40,019 nucleotides of DNA from Alcaligenaceae bacterium (GCA_030538235.1 JAUNUJ010000013.1:1-40019), one strand, 5' to 3'; shown: positions 18,951-27,543, numbered from the stretch's first letter. Notes: generated from the letters alone by a model not told the origin. Program-made: numbers and translations.

Positions 18951-19886
18951 TTAACCTACAAGACGAGGACGCTCAACGATTTGATTGTCTTCACCGTCGA
19001 CTAAACGAGTTAAGTGAATATCAAATACGATTTCAGCGAATGGGCCTTCAATACCTTCTTCCTGGATGCGAGCGGCATCGGTAATTTCCGTTAAGGCAGG
19101 GACTAGGCCTTCACGAGTTGCATAGGCGAAGTCGTCGTTAACTAATGGGTCACCATCAATATTGATTTGAGTAGTTAATTTACGATGATCGTCAGCAGTC
19201 ACGAAGAAGTGAATATGTGCAGGACGGTTACCGTGACGACCTAACTCGTTAAGTACTTGTTGAGTAGGACCATCCGGAGGACAGCCATAACCGGCAGGAA
19301 CAATACTGCGGAATTTGTAGCGACCTTGATCATCAGCCATGATCGTGCGACGCATATTGAAAGGTTTCTGCTCACCGGTTGGGTCAAAGTGAGAGTAGAA
19401 GCCTTTGGTATTACAGTGCCATACTTCAACCTGGGCACCCGGTATCGGCTGACCATCAGCGCCGAAAACTGTACCGTGCATCACTAAGGGATGACCCGCT
19501 TCATCGCTACCGTCATCTAAGCGAGCGTAACCATGCTCAACCGGTGCACCAACGACGTATAAAGGACCTTCAATCGTGCGAGGCGTACCGCCGGTTAAAC
19601 CTAACTGCTCATCTTCAGCGTCCATGCGCATATCTAAGAAGCGGTCAAAACCTAAGCCTGGTGATAGTAGACCGGCTTCTTGGCTCTTACCTAATTGGTT
19701 TAAGTAAGCGATGCCAACCCAGAATTCGTCCGGCGTGATGTTTAAATCTTCGATCGTTTTGAATAGGTCAGATACGATGCGATGGACGATTTCTTTGGTA
19801 CGAGGGTTACCGCCTTCGTAAGTAATACCACATGCGATTTTTAGGAAGTCTTGAACTTCTTTGGTATCAAAAAGTTTTACACTCAT
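18951..19886 (-). CDS. catA: Catechol 1,2-dioxygenase
   Basis: Intradiol ring cleavage of catechol to cis,cis-muconate. Start set at 19886 (MSVKLFD, with AGGAG upstream), 311 aa. With this start the Fe(III) ligands fall at Tyr164 (KGFYSHF), Tyr200 (VPAGYGCP), His224 and His226 (RPAHIHFF), the same numbers as in the Acinetobacter enzyme, which supports the start. The helical N-terminal linker domain is present. It lies 57 bases after catB and about 100 bases before benA. Confidence 0.96.
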   Translation of the reverse strand: MSVKLFDTKEVQDFLKIACGITYEGGNPRTKEIVHRIVSDLFKTIEDLNITPDEFWVGIAYLNQLGKSQEAGLLSPGLGFDRFLDMRMDAEDEQLGLTGGTPRTIEGPLYVVGAPVEHGYARLDDGSDEAGHPLVMHGTVFGADGQPIPGAQVEVWHCNTKGFYSHFDPTGEQKPFNMRRTIMADDQGRYKFRSIVPAGYGCPPDGPTQQVLNELGRHGNRPAHIHFFVTADDHRKLTTQINIDGDPLVNDDFAYATREGLVPALTEITDAARIQEEGIEGPFAEIVFDIHLTRLVDGEDNQIVERPRLVG

Positions 19887-19943
19887 GATGTCTCCTGTCA
19901 TAAAAATAAAAAACTGGCATAAACGTTTGTCGATAGGATGAGT

Positions 19944-21089
19944 TTATGCACCGGTTGCTAAACTCACGCTTTTCTTACGTTGAGCTCGATTAAAAAATTG
20001 AATGCGCTCTTCATCTAAAGCGATTCCTAAACCAGGTCCCTGAGGAATTTGCAGCTCGAAATTTTCATAAACTAACGGCGTTTCTAAAATTTCTTCTGTA
20101 ATTAAAAGAGGACCAAATAATTCGGTACCCCACTCAAGGGCATGGAAAGTAGCGAAGGCGTGGGCTGAAGCCACTGTACCAATTGCTCCTTCGAGCATGG
20201 TGCCACCGTATAATTCGATATTTGCCGCTTCTGCGATAGCAGCTACTTTTTGTGCAGCGCGCATACCGCCTGACTGTTCAATTTTGATGGCGAATACATC
20301 AGCAGCTTTGTTTTTTGCTAATTCAAAAGCCGATGCAGGCCCCACTAGCGACTCGTCAGCCATAATGGCAATGGGTGATTGTGCTGTTAAACGCTTGAGG
20401 GCGTTGGCACAGGCTACCGGTTGCTCAACTAATTCACAACCGGCGTCCGCTAATGCAGCAATACCTGATCGTGCTTCTAACTCGGACCACGCCATGTTAA
20501 CGTCAACGCGCACACTGGCGCGATCGCCTAAGGCTCGTTTAATGGCTGCTACGTGAGCAACATCTTCCGCTACCGTGCGGGCACCGATTTTTAATTTAAA
20601 GATTCGGTGACGACGCGCTGCCAACATTTCTTCGGCTTCATCGATGTCCTTAGCGGTATCACCTGAAGCTAAGGTCCAAGCAACCGGTAGGCTATCACGT
20701 ACACGACCACCTAATAACTCGGCGATGGATAAATTCAAGCGCTTTCCAAGGGCATCATAGAGTGCTGTTTCTACAGCGCTTTTAGCGAAGCGATTGTCTC
20801 TGATGCTTTGATTTAAACGCTGCATCAAGTAAGGCACTTGCTCAGCATGTTGACCAACTAACAGAGGGGCAAAATAGGTATCAATGTTAAGCTTCATGCT
20901 TTCCGGAGATTCTGCACCATAGGCTAAACCGCCAATGGTCGTTCCTTCTCCTACGCCGACCGTTCCGTCAGAGCAGTGAATGCGCACAATCATGAGGGTT
21001 TGACCCTTCATGGTTGTCATGGAAAGTTGGTGAGGACGAATCGTGGGTAAATCTACCAGTAGCGTCTGAATGCTATCGATTGTTACCAT
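19944..21089 (-). CDS. catB: Muconate cycloisomerase
   Basis: 381 aa enolase-superfamily enzyme that turns cis,cis-muconate into muconolactone. The KxK catalytic pair is Lys165/Lys167 (FKLKIGA). The Mn ligands are Asp196 (DVNMAW), Glu222 (VEQPV) and Asp245 followed by Glu246 (MADES). Chloromuconate cycloisomerase (TcbD type) is a close alternative, but the neighbours have the benzoate/catechol pattern. It is the first gene of the minus-strand block and faces catR. Confidence 0.94.
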   Translation of the reverse strand: MVTIDSIQTLLVDLPTIRPHQLSMTTMKGQTLMIVRIHCSDGTVGVGEGTTIGGLAYGAESPESMKLNIDTYFAPLLVGQHAEQVPYLMQRLNQSIRDNRFAKSAVETALYDALGKRLNLSIAELLGGRVRDSLPVAWTLASGDTAKDIDEAEEMLAARRHRIFKLKIGARTVAEDVAHVAAIKRALGDRASVRVDVNMAWSELEARSGIAALADAGCELVEQPVACANALKRLTAQSPIAIMADESLVGPASAFELAKNKAADVFAIKIEQSGGMRAAQKVAAIAEAANIELYGGTMLEGAIGTVASAHAFATFHALEWGTELFGPLLITEEILETPLVYENFELQIPQGPGLGIALDEERIQFFNRAQRKKSVSLATGA

Positions 21090-21124
21090 GTCTTTTTATA
21101 ACCTTTGTAAAGAGTTGTTTTTCA

Positions 21125-21160
21125 ATAGTATTCATTAAACCGCTGGGTCAAATTAGCGTC
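21125..21160 (-). promoter_or_regulatory. Possible catB promoter
   Basis: On the minus strand a TTTGAC-like -35 is followed after about 16 bases by TACTAT (complement of 21125-21130). This would place transcription start about 70 bases from the centre of the LysR operator, near the usual position of BenM/CatM site 1. Weak match; inferred from position. Confidence 0.35.
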
Positions 21161-21183
21161 CAATTCTTTAATTACCTAGCACT

Positions 21184-21198
21184 ATACAAAAAAGGTAT
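21184..21198. promoter_or_regulatory. BenM/CatM-type operator ATAC-N7-GTAT
   Basis: An exact ATAC-aaaaaag-GTAT dyad lies in the 179-base gap between divergent catB and catR. This is the consensus recognised by BenM and CatM, the muconate-responsive LysR activators. It probably lets CatR activate catB and the downstream genes and repress its own gene. Weaker sub-sites closer to the promoter were not clearly seen. Confidence 0.8.
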
Positions 21199-21268
21199 AA
21201 TGTAAAAAATAAGCAACAAAATCAATAGCTTGTGATTTCAATAAACTGAAACATATGGATTACCCTAG

Positions 21269-22192
21269 ATGGACTTAAAACAGATTCGTTATTTCGTCGC
21301 CGTCGCGGAAGCACGCAGTTTTACGGCAGCGGCCGAGAGTTTGCATATTACGCAACCACCATTAAGTCGACAGATCCAATTATTGGAGGAGTTCTTAGGC
21401 GTTCAGCTACTTAAGCGTGACAGTCGCCCCTTGGAGTTGACCAAGGCCGGACGCCTGTTTTATGAGCAGAGTTTGCAGCTTTTAAAGCGTATTGAGCAGA
21501 TGCAGATTGCCACTACACGTATAGGCCAGAGTTATCAGCAACAGCTGTCTGTGGGCTTTGTGGTGTCGACTATTTATAGCGGTTTGCCGAGCTTGATTCA
21601 GGATTTTAGAGCCGCTTATCCTAATACACGATTGCAGTTTGTTGAGATGACCTCGGCTGAGCAGTTTGAAGCGCTAAAATCCGGCCGTATTGATATTGGT
21701 TTTGGCCGTGTGCGTATCTATGACCCAGCGATTTCCAGAGTGACCTTGCGTGAGGAGCGTTTGGCTTTAGCGGTGCCTTATACCAGTCCATTAGCCACCA
21801 GCAACGATCCGCTATTGCTCAATGTGCTGAATAAGCAAAGCTTGATTGTCTATCCTTCTAATGTGACCCCCAGTTTTGCCGATTATGTTCTCAATGCCTT
21901 GCATGACAAGCGTATTTATCCCGAAGAAATTCATGAGGTGCAAAGCTTGCAGACCGCATTAGGTCTCGTTGCAGCGGGTGTGGGCTATTGTGTGATGCCT
22001 ACCGGTGCCCGAATACGCAGCGATCTTCACTATCGTTTGATTGCCGAAGAGGAAAAAGTCAGTATTCCGATTATTTTCAGTCATCGCAAAAAGGATAGTT
22101 CTTGGTACATCGATGCGACTATAGAATTGGTGGAAAAACTTTATAGGGATAATCCGGAATTGTTGAATCCCGATTATGGCTTTAAACCCTGA
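21269..22192 (+). CDS. catR: LysR-type regulator of benzoate/catechol genes (CatR/BenM-like)
   Basis: 307 aa. The N-terminal winged helix-turn-helix (MDLKQIRYFVAVAEARSF, then ITQPPLSRQIQLLEEFLGVQLLKR) is very close to BenM/CatM/CatR. The C-terminal about 210 residues form the periplasmic-binding-like effector domain, which in this family senses cis,cis-muconate (and benzoate in BenM). It is divergent from catB with a BenM-type operator in between. The whole 13-gene block has only this one evident regulator; no AraC-type benR is present in the window. Confidence 0.9.
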   Translation: MDLKQIRYFVAVAEARSFTAAAESLHITQPPLSRQIQLLEEFLGVQLLKRDSRPLELTKAGRLFYEQSLQLLKRIEQMQIATTRIGQSYQQQLSVGFVVSTIYSGLPSLIQDFRAAYPNTRLQFVEMTSAEQFEALKSGRIDIGFGRVRIYDPAISRVTLREERLALAVPYTSPLATSNDPLLLNVLNKQSLIVYPSNVTPSFADYVLNALHDKRIYPEEIHEVQSLQTALGLVAAGVGYCVMPTGARIRSDLHYRLIAEEEKVSIPIIFSHRKKDSSWYIDATIELVEKLYRDNPELLNPDYGFKP

Positions 22193-22217
22193 GCGTGTTT
22201 GGTTTTGGCCGGCAGAC

Positions 22218-22246
22218 TTGTCATCTATAGAGCATCGGCATAATCT
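22218..22246 (+). promoter_or_regulatory. Sigma70-type promoter for the SDR gene
   Basis: TTGTCA (22218-22223), a 17-base spacer, then TAATCT (22241-22246), about 37 bases before the TTG start. It suggests the SDR is transcribed independently of catR. Confidence 0.5.
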
Positions 22247-22282
22247 ATACTATAGCTACCATTTAATAAAAGGAGTTTTGTT

Positions 22283-23038
22283 TTGTTTGAATTAAAAGAT
22301 CAAATTGCTATCGTAACCGGCGGAGCCAAAGGCATTGGCAAGGGCATTGTTAGCACCTTATTAGAGGGCGGAGCCAAGGTTATTATTGCCGATATCGATG
22401 AGTCGGCAGGTCAGCAAACAGCCGAAGCACTTGGTTGTGCCTTTAAAAAGATGGATGTCACGTCTCAGGCTCAATGTAAAGCGGTCGTTGATGAAGTCGT
22501 TAAGGAATACGGACGTTTAGATATTCTCTGCTCAAACAGTGGAATTTTCCCACAAGCAAATTTGGCCGAAATGACTGAGGCGGATTGGGATCAGATGCAA
22601 AACATCAATCTCAAAGGTACTTTCTTTATCACGCAGGCAGCGCTTGCTCACATGCAAAAACAAAACTATGGTCGCATCGTGATCACGGCCTCGATTACCG
22701 GTCCGATCACCGGCTATCCCGGATGGAGTCACTACGCAGCCAGTAAAGCCGGTCAATTAGGCTTTATGCGCAGCGCATCACTTGAGTACGCTAAAGACGG
22801 CATCACAATTAACGCGGTTATGCCGGGTAATATTCTCACTGAAGGTCTTGAGGCTCAGGGTGAGGAGTACCTTGCACAAATGACGCGCTCTATACCGGCT
22901 AAAAAGCTCGGTAAACCGGAAGATATTGGATATGCTGTTTGCTTCCTAGCTTCCAGAGAGGCAGCTTATATTACGGGTCAGACCATTATCGTTGATGGCG
23001 GGCAGATCTTACCCGAATCGCCGGAAGCGGTGCTTTAG
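22283..23038 (+). CDS. Short-chain dehydrogenase/reductase (FabG/UcpA-like), TTG start
   Basis: 251 aa. NAD(P)-binding TGGAKGIG at residue 12, then NSG at residue 85, and active-site Ser137, Tyr151 and Lys155 (YAASK), so the full catalytic set is present. It ends with the usual ITGQTIIVDGG block. The start is TTG, chosen because AGGAG lies 7 bases upstream and no ATG fits. The substrate is not evident; FabG-like 3-oxoacyl-ACP reductase and sugar/alcohol dehydrogenase are both possible. It is on the opposite strand to the ben genes, so I do not assign it to benzoate degradation. Confidence 0.85.
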   Translation: MFELKDQIAIVTGGAKGIGKGIVSTLLEGGAKVIIADIDESAGQQTAEALGCAFKKMDVTSQAQCKAVVDEVVKEYGRLDILCSNSGIFPQANLAEMTEADWDQMQNINLKGTFFITQAALAHMQKQNYGRIVITASITGPITGYPGWSHYAASKAGQLGFMRSASLEYAKDGITINAVMPGNILTEGLEAQGEEYLAQMTRSIPAKKLGKPEDIGYAVCFLASREAAYITGQTIIVDGGQILPESPEAVL

Positions 23039-23046
23039 GTTTAAAG

Positions 23047-23333
23047 TTATTCAATAGGTGGCTTATTCATATCATTATTTAAGCCACTTATTATCGCACT
23101 TAGAGGGGGCGGAGGTTGAAAGCAAGCCATCCCTGATTCTGTGACTTCATCATAATCTGCCGACAACAAATCTTGTCTCTCCTAAGACAAGTCGCATTAG
23201 TCTAAGCCTTTAGCTCGAGGGCAGCGCTTTTTCGCTCATCTGTATCGACCGCAACTTGCGTGTCGGCGCTTAAAGAGAAGCTTAATACGACACGATTAGA
23301 GTCTTTCTTAACAGGGCTTGCTAGATTAAGCAC
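23047..23333 (-). pseudogene. Relic of a Tai4-like gene joined to the 3' end of a 217-aa-like gene
   Basis: Fills most of the 373-base gap between the SDR and sotB. Reading the minus strand from 23333 (GTG) gives a frame whose VVLSFSLSAD...TQ part and ALELKA-stop-TNATCL part align with residues 9-45 of the Tai4-like protein encoded at 28018-28422 (about 18 of 36 identical, one in-frame TAG at 23202, one gap). A 17-base stretch (23184-23200) is identical to that gene. Immediately after it, 24 bases (23152-23175) match the 3' end of the 217-aa gene at 26905-26928 with 2 mismatches (QDLLSADY against QDLLPADY), in the same order and orientation. The middle is missing. This is what a deletion inside an older copy of the module would leave. 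No promoter or ribosome site is seen. Confidence 0.6.
23055..23092 (+). terminator. Hairpin after the SDR gene
   Basis: ATAgGTGGCTTA / TAAGCCACtTAT around a 14-base loop, 17 bases after the SDR stop. There is no long T run, so it may be a weak terminator. It overlaps the end of the relic frame on the other strand. Confidence 0.5.
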
Positions 23334-23411
23334 CGGTTATAGCGAGATATGATGCTAGGTTTATTAATAGTAATTACGTCAATTGAGTTTTGTAAAAGGT
23401 CTAAATCTTAA

Positions 23412-24584
23412 ATGAAAGCACCGCTTAAACAAACAACGGCAAACGGTAGTTGGTTTGCGGTGATTGCTTTATCAGTTGCCGCTTTTATTTTTAATACCAC
23501 TGAGTTTGTGCCGGTCGGTTTGCTGCCGGATATTGCCGAAGGCTTCAGCATGGATATCGCACGCACAGGCTTGCTGATGACGCTCTATGCTTGGGCGGTG
23601 ACACTTTTTTCTCTACCTTTAACTATGTTGACGGCGAGCTTTGAAAGAAAGCGTTTACTGGCCGTGTTATTCGTCCTTTTTATCGCGAGTCACGGCTTAG
23701 CCGCAGTTGCTTGGAGTTTTTCTTCTTTATTGTTAGCTCGTATTGGGGTGGCCATGGCCCACGCCGTGTTTTGGGCTATTACCATACCCTTGGCGGTACG
23801 TTTAGCACCGCGGGGTAAAGCGAGCAAGGCACTTAGTTTGATCGTTACCGGTTCGTCTTTGGCGACGGTGCTGGGCGTGCCTTTGGGGACAGTAATTGGT
23901 CATCATCTGGGATGGCGAGTTACTTTTGGACTGATTGGGCTAATTGCTGCCGTGATTTTGCTTTTATTATGGCGGGTTTTGCCTAATTTGAGTAGTCAGA
24001 GCAGTGGCAGTTTAAAGGTCGTGCCACAACTACTAAAACGGCCGGCCTTGCAATACATTTACCTGACCTTGGCGCTAGTAATGACCGCACATTTTACCGC
24101 CTCAACATACATCAGCCCTTACTTACAACAGATTGGCGGTATGAACAATAATATGGTGGTGATCATGTTGTTTGTTATCGGTTTGGCGGGTATTTTAGGC
24201 GGTATTATCTTTGCTCGTTATTCGGGACGTTATGCTTTGTCTTTATTATTAATGTCCTTTTTGGGACTGACGCTATGTCTGGCCTTGTTATATACCGTGG
24301 TTCAACATGTGTGGGCCCTGATTTTGCTTGCTATTGTCTGGGGTATGGTGATTACCTTGATTAGTATGGTGCTACAAAGTAAGGTATTGGAAAATGCCAC
24401 TGATGCGCCGGATATTGCGGTGGCTATTTTTTCCGGTGTGTTCAATATCGGTATTGGTGGGGGCGCGCTATTAGGTGGTCAAATGATTACTCAGCTAGGT
24501 TTGGCAAATATTGCTTATGTAGGCGCAGTCTTAGCATCTCTGGCGATTGGCGGCTTTTTTTGGAAGGCCCGTCTTTTAAAGTAG
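23412..24584 (+). CDS. sotB: SotB-type MFS sugar efflux transporter
   Basis: 390 aa with 12 predicted membrane segments. The first segment, AAFIFNTTEFVPVGLLPDIA, and the later IGVAMAHAVFWAITIPLA and LGVPLGTVIGHHLGWR are close to E. coli SotB (YdeA), which exports arabinose and other sugars and belongs to the DHA1 group. Start at ATG 23412. The natural substrate is not known here; small-molecule or drug export is an alternative. Confidence 0.85.
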   Translation: MKAPLKQTTANGSWFAVIALSVAAFIFNTTEFVPVGLLPDIAEGFSMDIARTGLLMTLYAWAVTLFSLPLTMLTASFERKRLLAVLFVLFIASHGLAAVAWSFSSLLLARIGVAMAHAVFWAITIPLAVRLAPRGKASKALSLIVTGSSLATVLGVPLGTVIGHHLGWRVTFGLIGLIAAVILLLLWRVLPNLSSQSSGSLKVVPQLLKRPALQYIYLTLALVMTAHFTASTYISPYLQQIGGMNNNMVVIMLFVIGLAGILGGIIFARYSGRYALSLLLMSFLGLTLCLALLYTVVQHVWALILLAIVWGMVITLISMVLQSKVLENATDAPDIAVAIFSGVFNIGIGGGALLGGQMITQLGLANIAYVGAVLASLAIGGFFWKARLLK

Positions 24585-24698
24585 CGGCGTAGATCGATTT
24601 TTTAATCTTCTGCAGTAAACGGTCAAGGGTAATAACCCTAAATTCTCTGGGAATGTTAAAATACTGCTTTTGACGTCTACTCTTGTTACGGGGATCTT

Positions 24699-25931
24699 AT
24701 GGATCATCAGTTATCTTTACATAAAGACAAAATTAAATTTGTCCTTTTCGAAGGCGTACATCAAAACGCTTTAGATGTTTTACATAACAATGGTTATACC
24801 AATATCGACTATCACAAAAAGGCCTTAGAGGGTCAAGAGTTGCTTGATGCGGTGGCAGATGCGCATTTTATTGGTATCCGTTCCCGTACTCAAATGACAG
24901 CCGAGGTTTTTGCCGCTGCCAAGAAATTGGTCGGTATGGGTTGCTTCTGTATCGGTACCAATCAGGTGGATTTAAAAGCTGCCAGAGAGCGCGGTATTCC
25001 GGTCTTTAACGCACCATTCTCAAATACACGTTCCGTGGCTGAGCTAGTATTAGCTGAGATCATCATGTTGTTCAGAAAAATCCCCGCGATGAACACCACA
25101 CTACACAAGGGCGGTTGGAATAAATCCGCAGCTGGTAGCTACGAGGTTCGTGGTAAAAAGCTGGGTATTATCGGTTACGGTCATATCGGTACGCAGATCG
25201 GTATTTTGGCCGAATCGCTCGGTATGGATGTTTATTACTACGATATCGAAGCAAAACTACCGCTGGGTAATGCCACACCGGTCAGAACTCTCGAAGAGTT
25301 ATTAAATCTTAGCGATGCCGTGACCTTGCACGTCCCCGAAGACGCGACAACGGCCAATATGATGAACGAACATCGTATTTCTCAAATGAAGCAGGGTGCA
25401 CATTTGATTAATGCTTCTCGTGGTACCGTAGTTGATATCGATGCTTTAGCCGCAGCGCTTAAGAGCGGTCAAGTGGGTGGTGCAGCGATTGACGTGTTCC
25501 CGGTTGAGCCTAAGTCTAACGACGACGAGTTTATCAGCCCATTGCGGGGTCTGGATAATGTCTTATTGACCCCACATATCGGTGGTTCTACACAAGAAGC
25601 GCAGGCTAATATCGGTATTGAGGTAGCCAGCAAATTAGTTAAGTACTCGGACAATGGCAGTACCTTATCAGCAGTCAACTTCCCTGAGGTGTCATTGCCG
25701 GGCACACAGGATACGCATCGCTACATGCACATTCACCAGAACAAACCGGGTGTATTAAATGCGATTAACCAGATTTTCATGAAAGACCACATCAATATTA
25801 TTGGTCAATACCTACAGACCGATCCCGAGATTGGTTATGTGGTGATGGACGTTCAATCAGAAAATCCGGAATTAGCCATCAGTATGTTGAAGAGTGTACC
25901 GGGTACTATCCGCACTCGCGTGATTTACTAA
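24699..25931 (+). CDS. serA: D-3-phosphoglycerate dehydrogenase
   Basis: 410 aa, the same length as E. coli SerA. Catalyses the first step of serine synthesis, 3-phosphoglycerate to 3-phosphohydroxypyruvate, with NAD+. It has the GYGHIGTQIG dinucleotide-binding motif near residue 157, active-site Arg in NASRGTVVD, His in LLTPHIGGSTQEAQ near residue 290, and a C-terminal ACT domain (HIHQNKPGVLNAINQIF to the end) for serine feedback. An ATG with a GGGGATCTT upstream region. It appears to be a single-gene unit. Confidence 0.95.
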   Translation: MDHQLSLHKDKIKFVLFEGVHQNALDVLHNNGYTNIDYHKKALEGQELLDAVADAHFIGIRSRTQMTAEVFAAAKKLVGMGCFCIGTNQVDLKAARERGIPVFNAPFSNTRSVAELVLAEIIMLFRKIPAMNTTLHKGGWNKSAAGSYEVRGKKLGIIGYGHIGTQIGILAESLGMDVYYYDIEAKLPLGNATPVRTLEELLNLSDAVTLHVPEDATTANMMNEHRISQMKQGAHLINASRGTVVDIDALAAALKSGQVGGAAIDVFPVEPKSNDDEFISPLRGLDNVLLTPHIGGSTQEAQANIGIEVASKLVKYSDNGSTLSAVNFPEVSLPGTQDTHRYMHIHQNKPGVLNAINQIFMKDHINIIGQYLQTDPEIGYVVMDVQSENPELAISMLKSVPGTIRTRVIY

Positions 25932-26077
25932 TATCAACCAGATTTACATTTAAACTAGTTAAAACTGCTTGATTCAGTAAATGTCGTTGTTTTGCTAGTC
26001 CAAGGGTGCTGTGTTTCTTAGGATTCTGGCGCCCTTATTTTTTGCTCCTTCAATTAATACAAGGCAAAGTTTTGTTT

Positions 26078-26539
26078 ATGACATCAACAGCTCAACAACA
26101 AATAATTGGACAAAAGCCATTTACTGTTTTCGAGCGTTTTGTTTACGCTTTCTTCTTTGAGATTTTCGGTATTGGTATCAGTACGCCGCTATTTGCTTGG
26201 CTAACGGGCACGGGCATGGTTGATATGGGTGTGATTGCCACGGTGATTGCAATCATGGCATTGCTCTGGAATATGTTGTTTAATTCGCTTTTCGATGCTT
26301 GGTTGAAGCGCAATCATTTGAGAAAAAATACGCGACTGAGAGTCTTGCATGCCTTTCTCTTTGAAGTGGGTCTGATTTGTGTTGCTTTGCCATTTATTAT
26401 GTGGTGGTTGAAAATTGATTTATGGGAAGCACTACGCCTCGATATCGGCTTGATTCTGTTCTATTTACCCTATACTTATATTTATAGTTTGGTGTACGAT
26501 ACCCTAAGAAAGAATTTTTGGGGCCGCATCAAGGTCTAG
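26078..26539 (+). CDS. PACE-family (AceI-like) efflux protein
   Basis: 153 aa from the ATG at 26078 (MTSTAQQQ); the 24 extra residues of the longer frame from 26006 are not family-like. It has four hydrophobic segments arranged as two transmembrane pairs. The first holds the conserved acidic residue of the family in ERFVYAFFFEIFGIGISTP, and the second pair ends YLPYTYIYSLVYDTLR, near the usual C-terminus. Proteobacterial antimicrobial compound efflux proteins export cationic biocides such as chlorhexidine, or short diamines. Substrate here unknown. The ribosome site is weak (AAGG about 14 bases upstream). The DUF1289 gene follows 19 bases later. Confidence 0.85.
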   Translation: MTSTAQQQIIGQKPFTVFERFVYAFFFEIFGIGISTPLFAWLTGTGMVDMGVIATVIAIMALLWNMLFNSLFDAWLKRNHLRKNTRLRVLHAFLFEVGLICVALPFIMWWLKIDLWEALRLDIGLILFYLPYTYIYSLVYDTLRKNFWGRIKV

Positions 26540-26558
26540 TCCTACCTGACGAGGCGAT

Positions 26559-26786
26559 ATGGAACAGTTGGAGTTCTTCGAGATACCGAGTCCTTGCATT
26601 AATGTCTGCGAGTCAAATGATCGCGGCTACTGTAAGGGCTGTTATCGTAGTCGCCAAGAGCGCCAAGGCTGGGCTCTTATGTCTGATCCGGAAAAGCGTG
26701 AAGTTTTGCGTCTTTGCGGTTTGCGCAAAAAGCGTGCTGAGCAGCAGATACTACTGGAACACTTGCGCAAAGTCGAGGGGACTTAA
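26559..26786 (+). CDS. DUF1289 (Fe-S-like cysteine motif) protein
   Basis: 75 aa. It shows the DUF1289 pattern SPCINVCESNDRGYCKGCYRS followed by an E-x4-W-x2-M segment and EKREVLRLCGLRKKRAE. Five cysteines are spaced like a metal site. The function of the family is unknown. Its last codons and stop (26769-26786) form one arm of an 18-base direct repeat whose other copy lies at 29559-29576. Confidence 0.9.
   Translation: MEQLEFFEIPSPCINVCESNDRGYCKGCYRSRQERQGWALMSDPEKREVLRLCGLRKKRAEQQILLEHLRKVEGT
26769..26786 (+). repeat. Left arm of 18-bp imperfect direct repeat
   Basis: aaagtcgaggggacttaa, the end of the DUF1289 gene including the stop codon. It matches 29559-29576 in 17 of 18 bases, in the same orientation. 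Both copies end a reading frame with KVEGT-stop. The repeat brackets the Tae4/Tai4 patch of about 2.8 kb. Confidence 0.6.
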
Positions 26787-26884
26787 TACCATATGTCCCT
26801 AGCGGAAAAATCTGCTCTTAACTACTGTTTTTATCAATATAAAATTAAAAAAATCAACAATAAACGTATCCTCAAAAAGACACA

Positions 26885-27538
26885 TCATTGCGCCGCTTGA
26901 AAATAATCCGCCGGCAACAAATCTTGCATCAGATAGTCCGCTAGGACCTGATCACAGCCACTGTTAAAGGTCAACTGTGCCGATACGGTGTGACCGCTTA
27001 AGGGATTGACTGCCATTATGCTCTCAAAGGACTTAAGATGTAGCTTCAAATGCTGAGTGAGTCGTTCTTGAAATTCTTCATGAATATTAGGTAGACTCAC
27101 GGTGAGTTCACAGTGTTGAGCCGATGATTCTGTTGCTGTACTTTGCTCTTCGAAGGCTTGATTATGTTTAAAAAATGACTCCCTCACATGGTCGGGATAT
27201 AGCTCATATAACAAAAAATAATTAAAGACGGTCGGACATTTTTTCTCAAATCCAAAGGTGACTGCATTGTCGTAGATGCCCTTACGCGAACCGCCTAAAG
27301 CCTGGCTAGGGAGAGGAAAAAACAACCTACTTTGCCAGGTGACATAGTTGACTTTTGATTCATTGTCCCCCGTTTCGTTGATTAAAATAGGGATTTCAAC
27401 CTCACAAAGTGGCTCATAAGCCTGATATCGTGACTCATCCCAAATGTCCTCTTGTGCTTCAATAGAAAAATAACGATAAGTAAAAAAAGCAACAATGAGC
27501 AATAGTACGAACACCAAGAAAAGAAAAAAACGTTTCAC
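26885..27538 (-). CDS. Unrecognised membrane-anchored protein, 217 aa
   Basis: The N-terminus MKRFFLFLVFVLLLIVAFFTYRYF is a single signal-anchor or signal peptide with no lipobox, so the remainder should lie in the periplasm. The body has five cysteines (in CEVEIPI, KKCPTVF, HCELTVS and SGCDQVLAD among others) which may form disulfides. I recognise no family. It is the last of four minus-strand genes headed by the Tae4 effector, 5 bases after the 141-aa gene, so an accessory or second immunity role is possible by context only. Supporting a functional link: a relic at 23047-23333 carries a piece of this gene next to a piece of a tai4-like gene. Confidence 0.65.
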   Translation of the reverse strand: MKRFFLFLVFVLLLIVAFFTYRYFSIEAQEDIWDESRYQAYEPLCEVEIPILINETGDNESKVNYVTWQSRLFFPLPSQALGGSRKGIYDNAVTFGFEKKCPTVFNYFLLYELYPDHVRESFFKHNQAFEEQSTATESSAQHCELTVSLPNIHEEFQERLTQHLKLHLKSFESIMAVNPLSGHTVSAQLTFNSGCDQVLADYLMQDLLPADYFQAAQ

Positions 27539-27543
27539 TCTAA

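Noticed and set aside
22283-23038. SDR considered as part of the benzoate pathway
   Set aside because: BenD is already present, the gene is on the other strand with its own promoter, and sequence is closer to general FabG/UcpA-like enzymes.
26006-26077. Longer start for the PACE-family gene
   Set aside because: The extra 24 residues are not family-like and family length fits the ATG at 26078.
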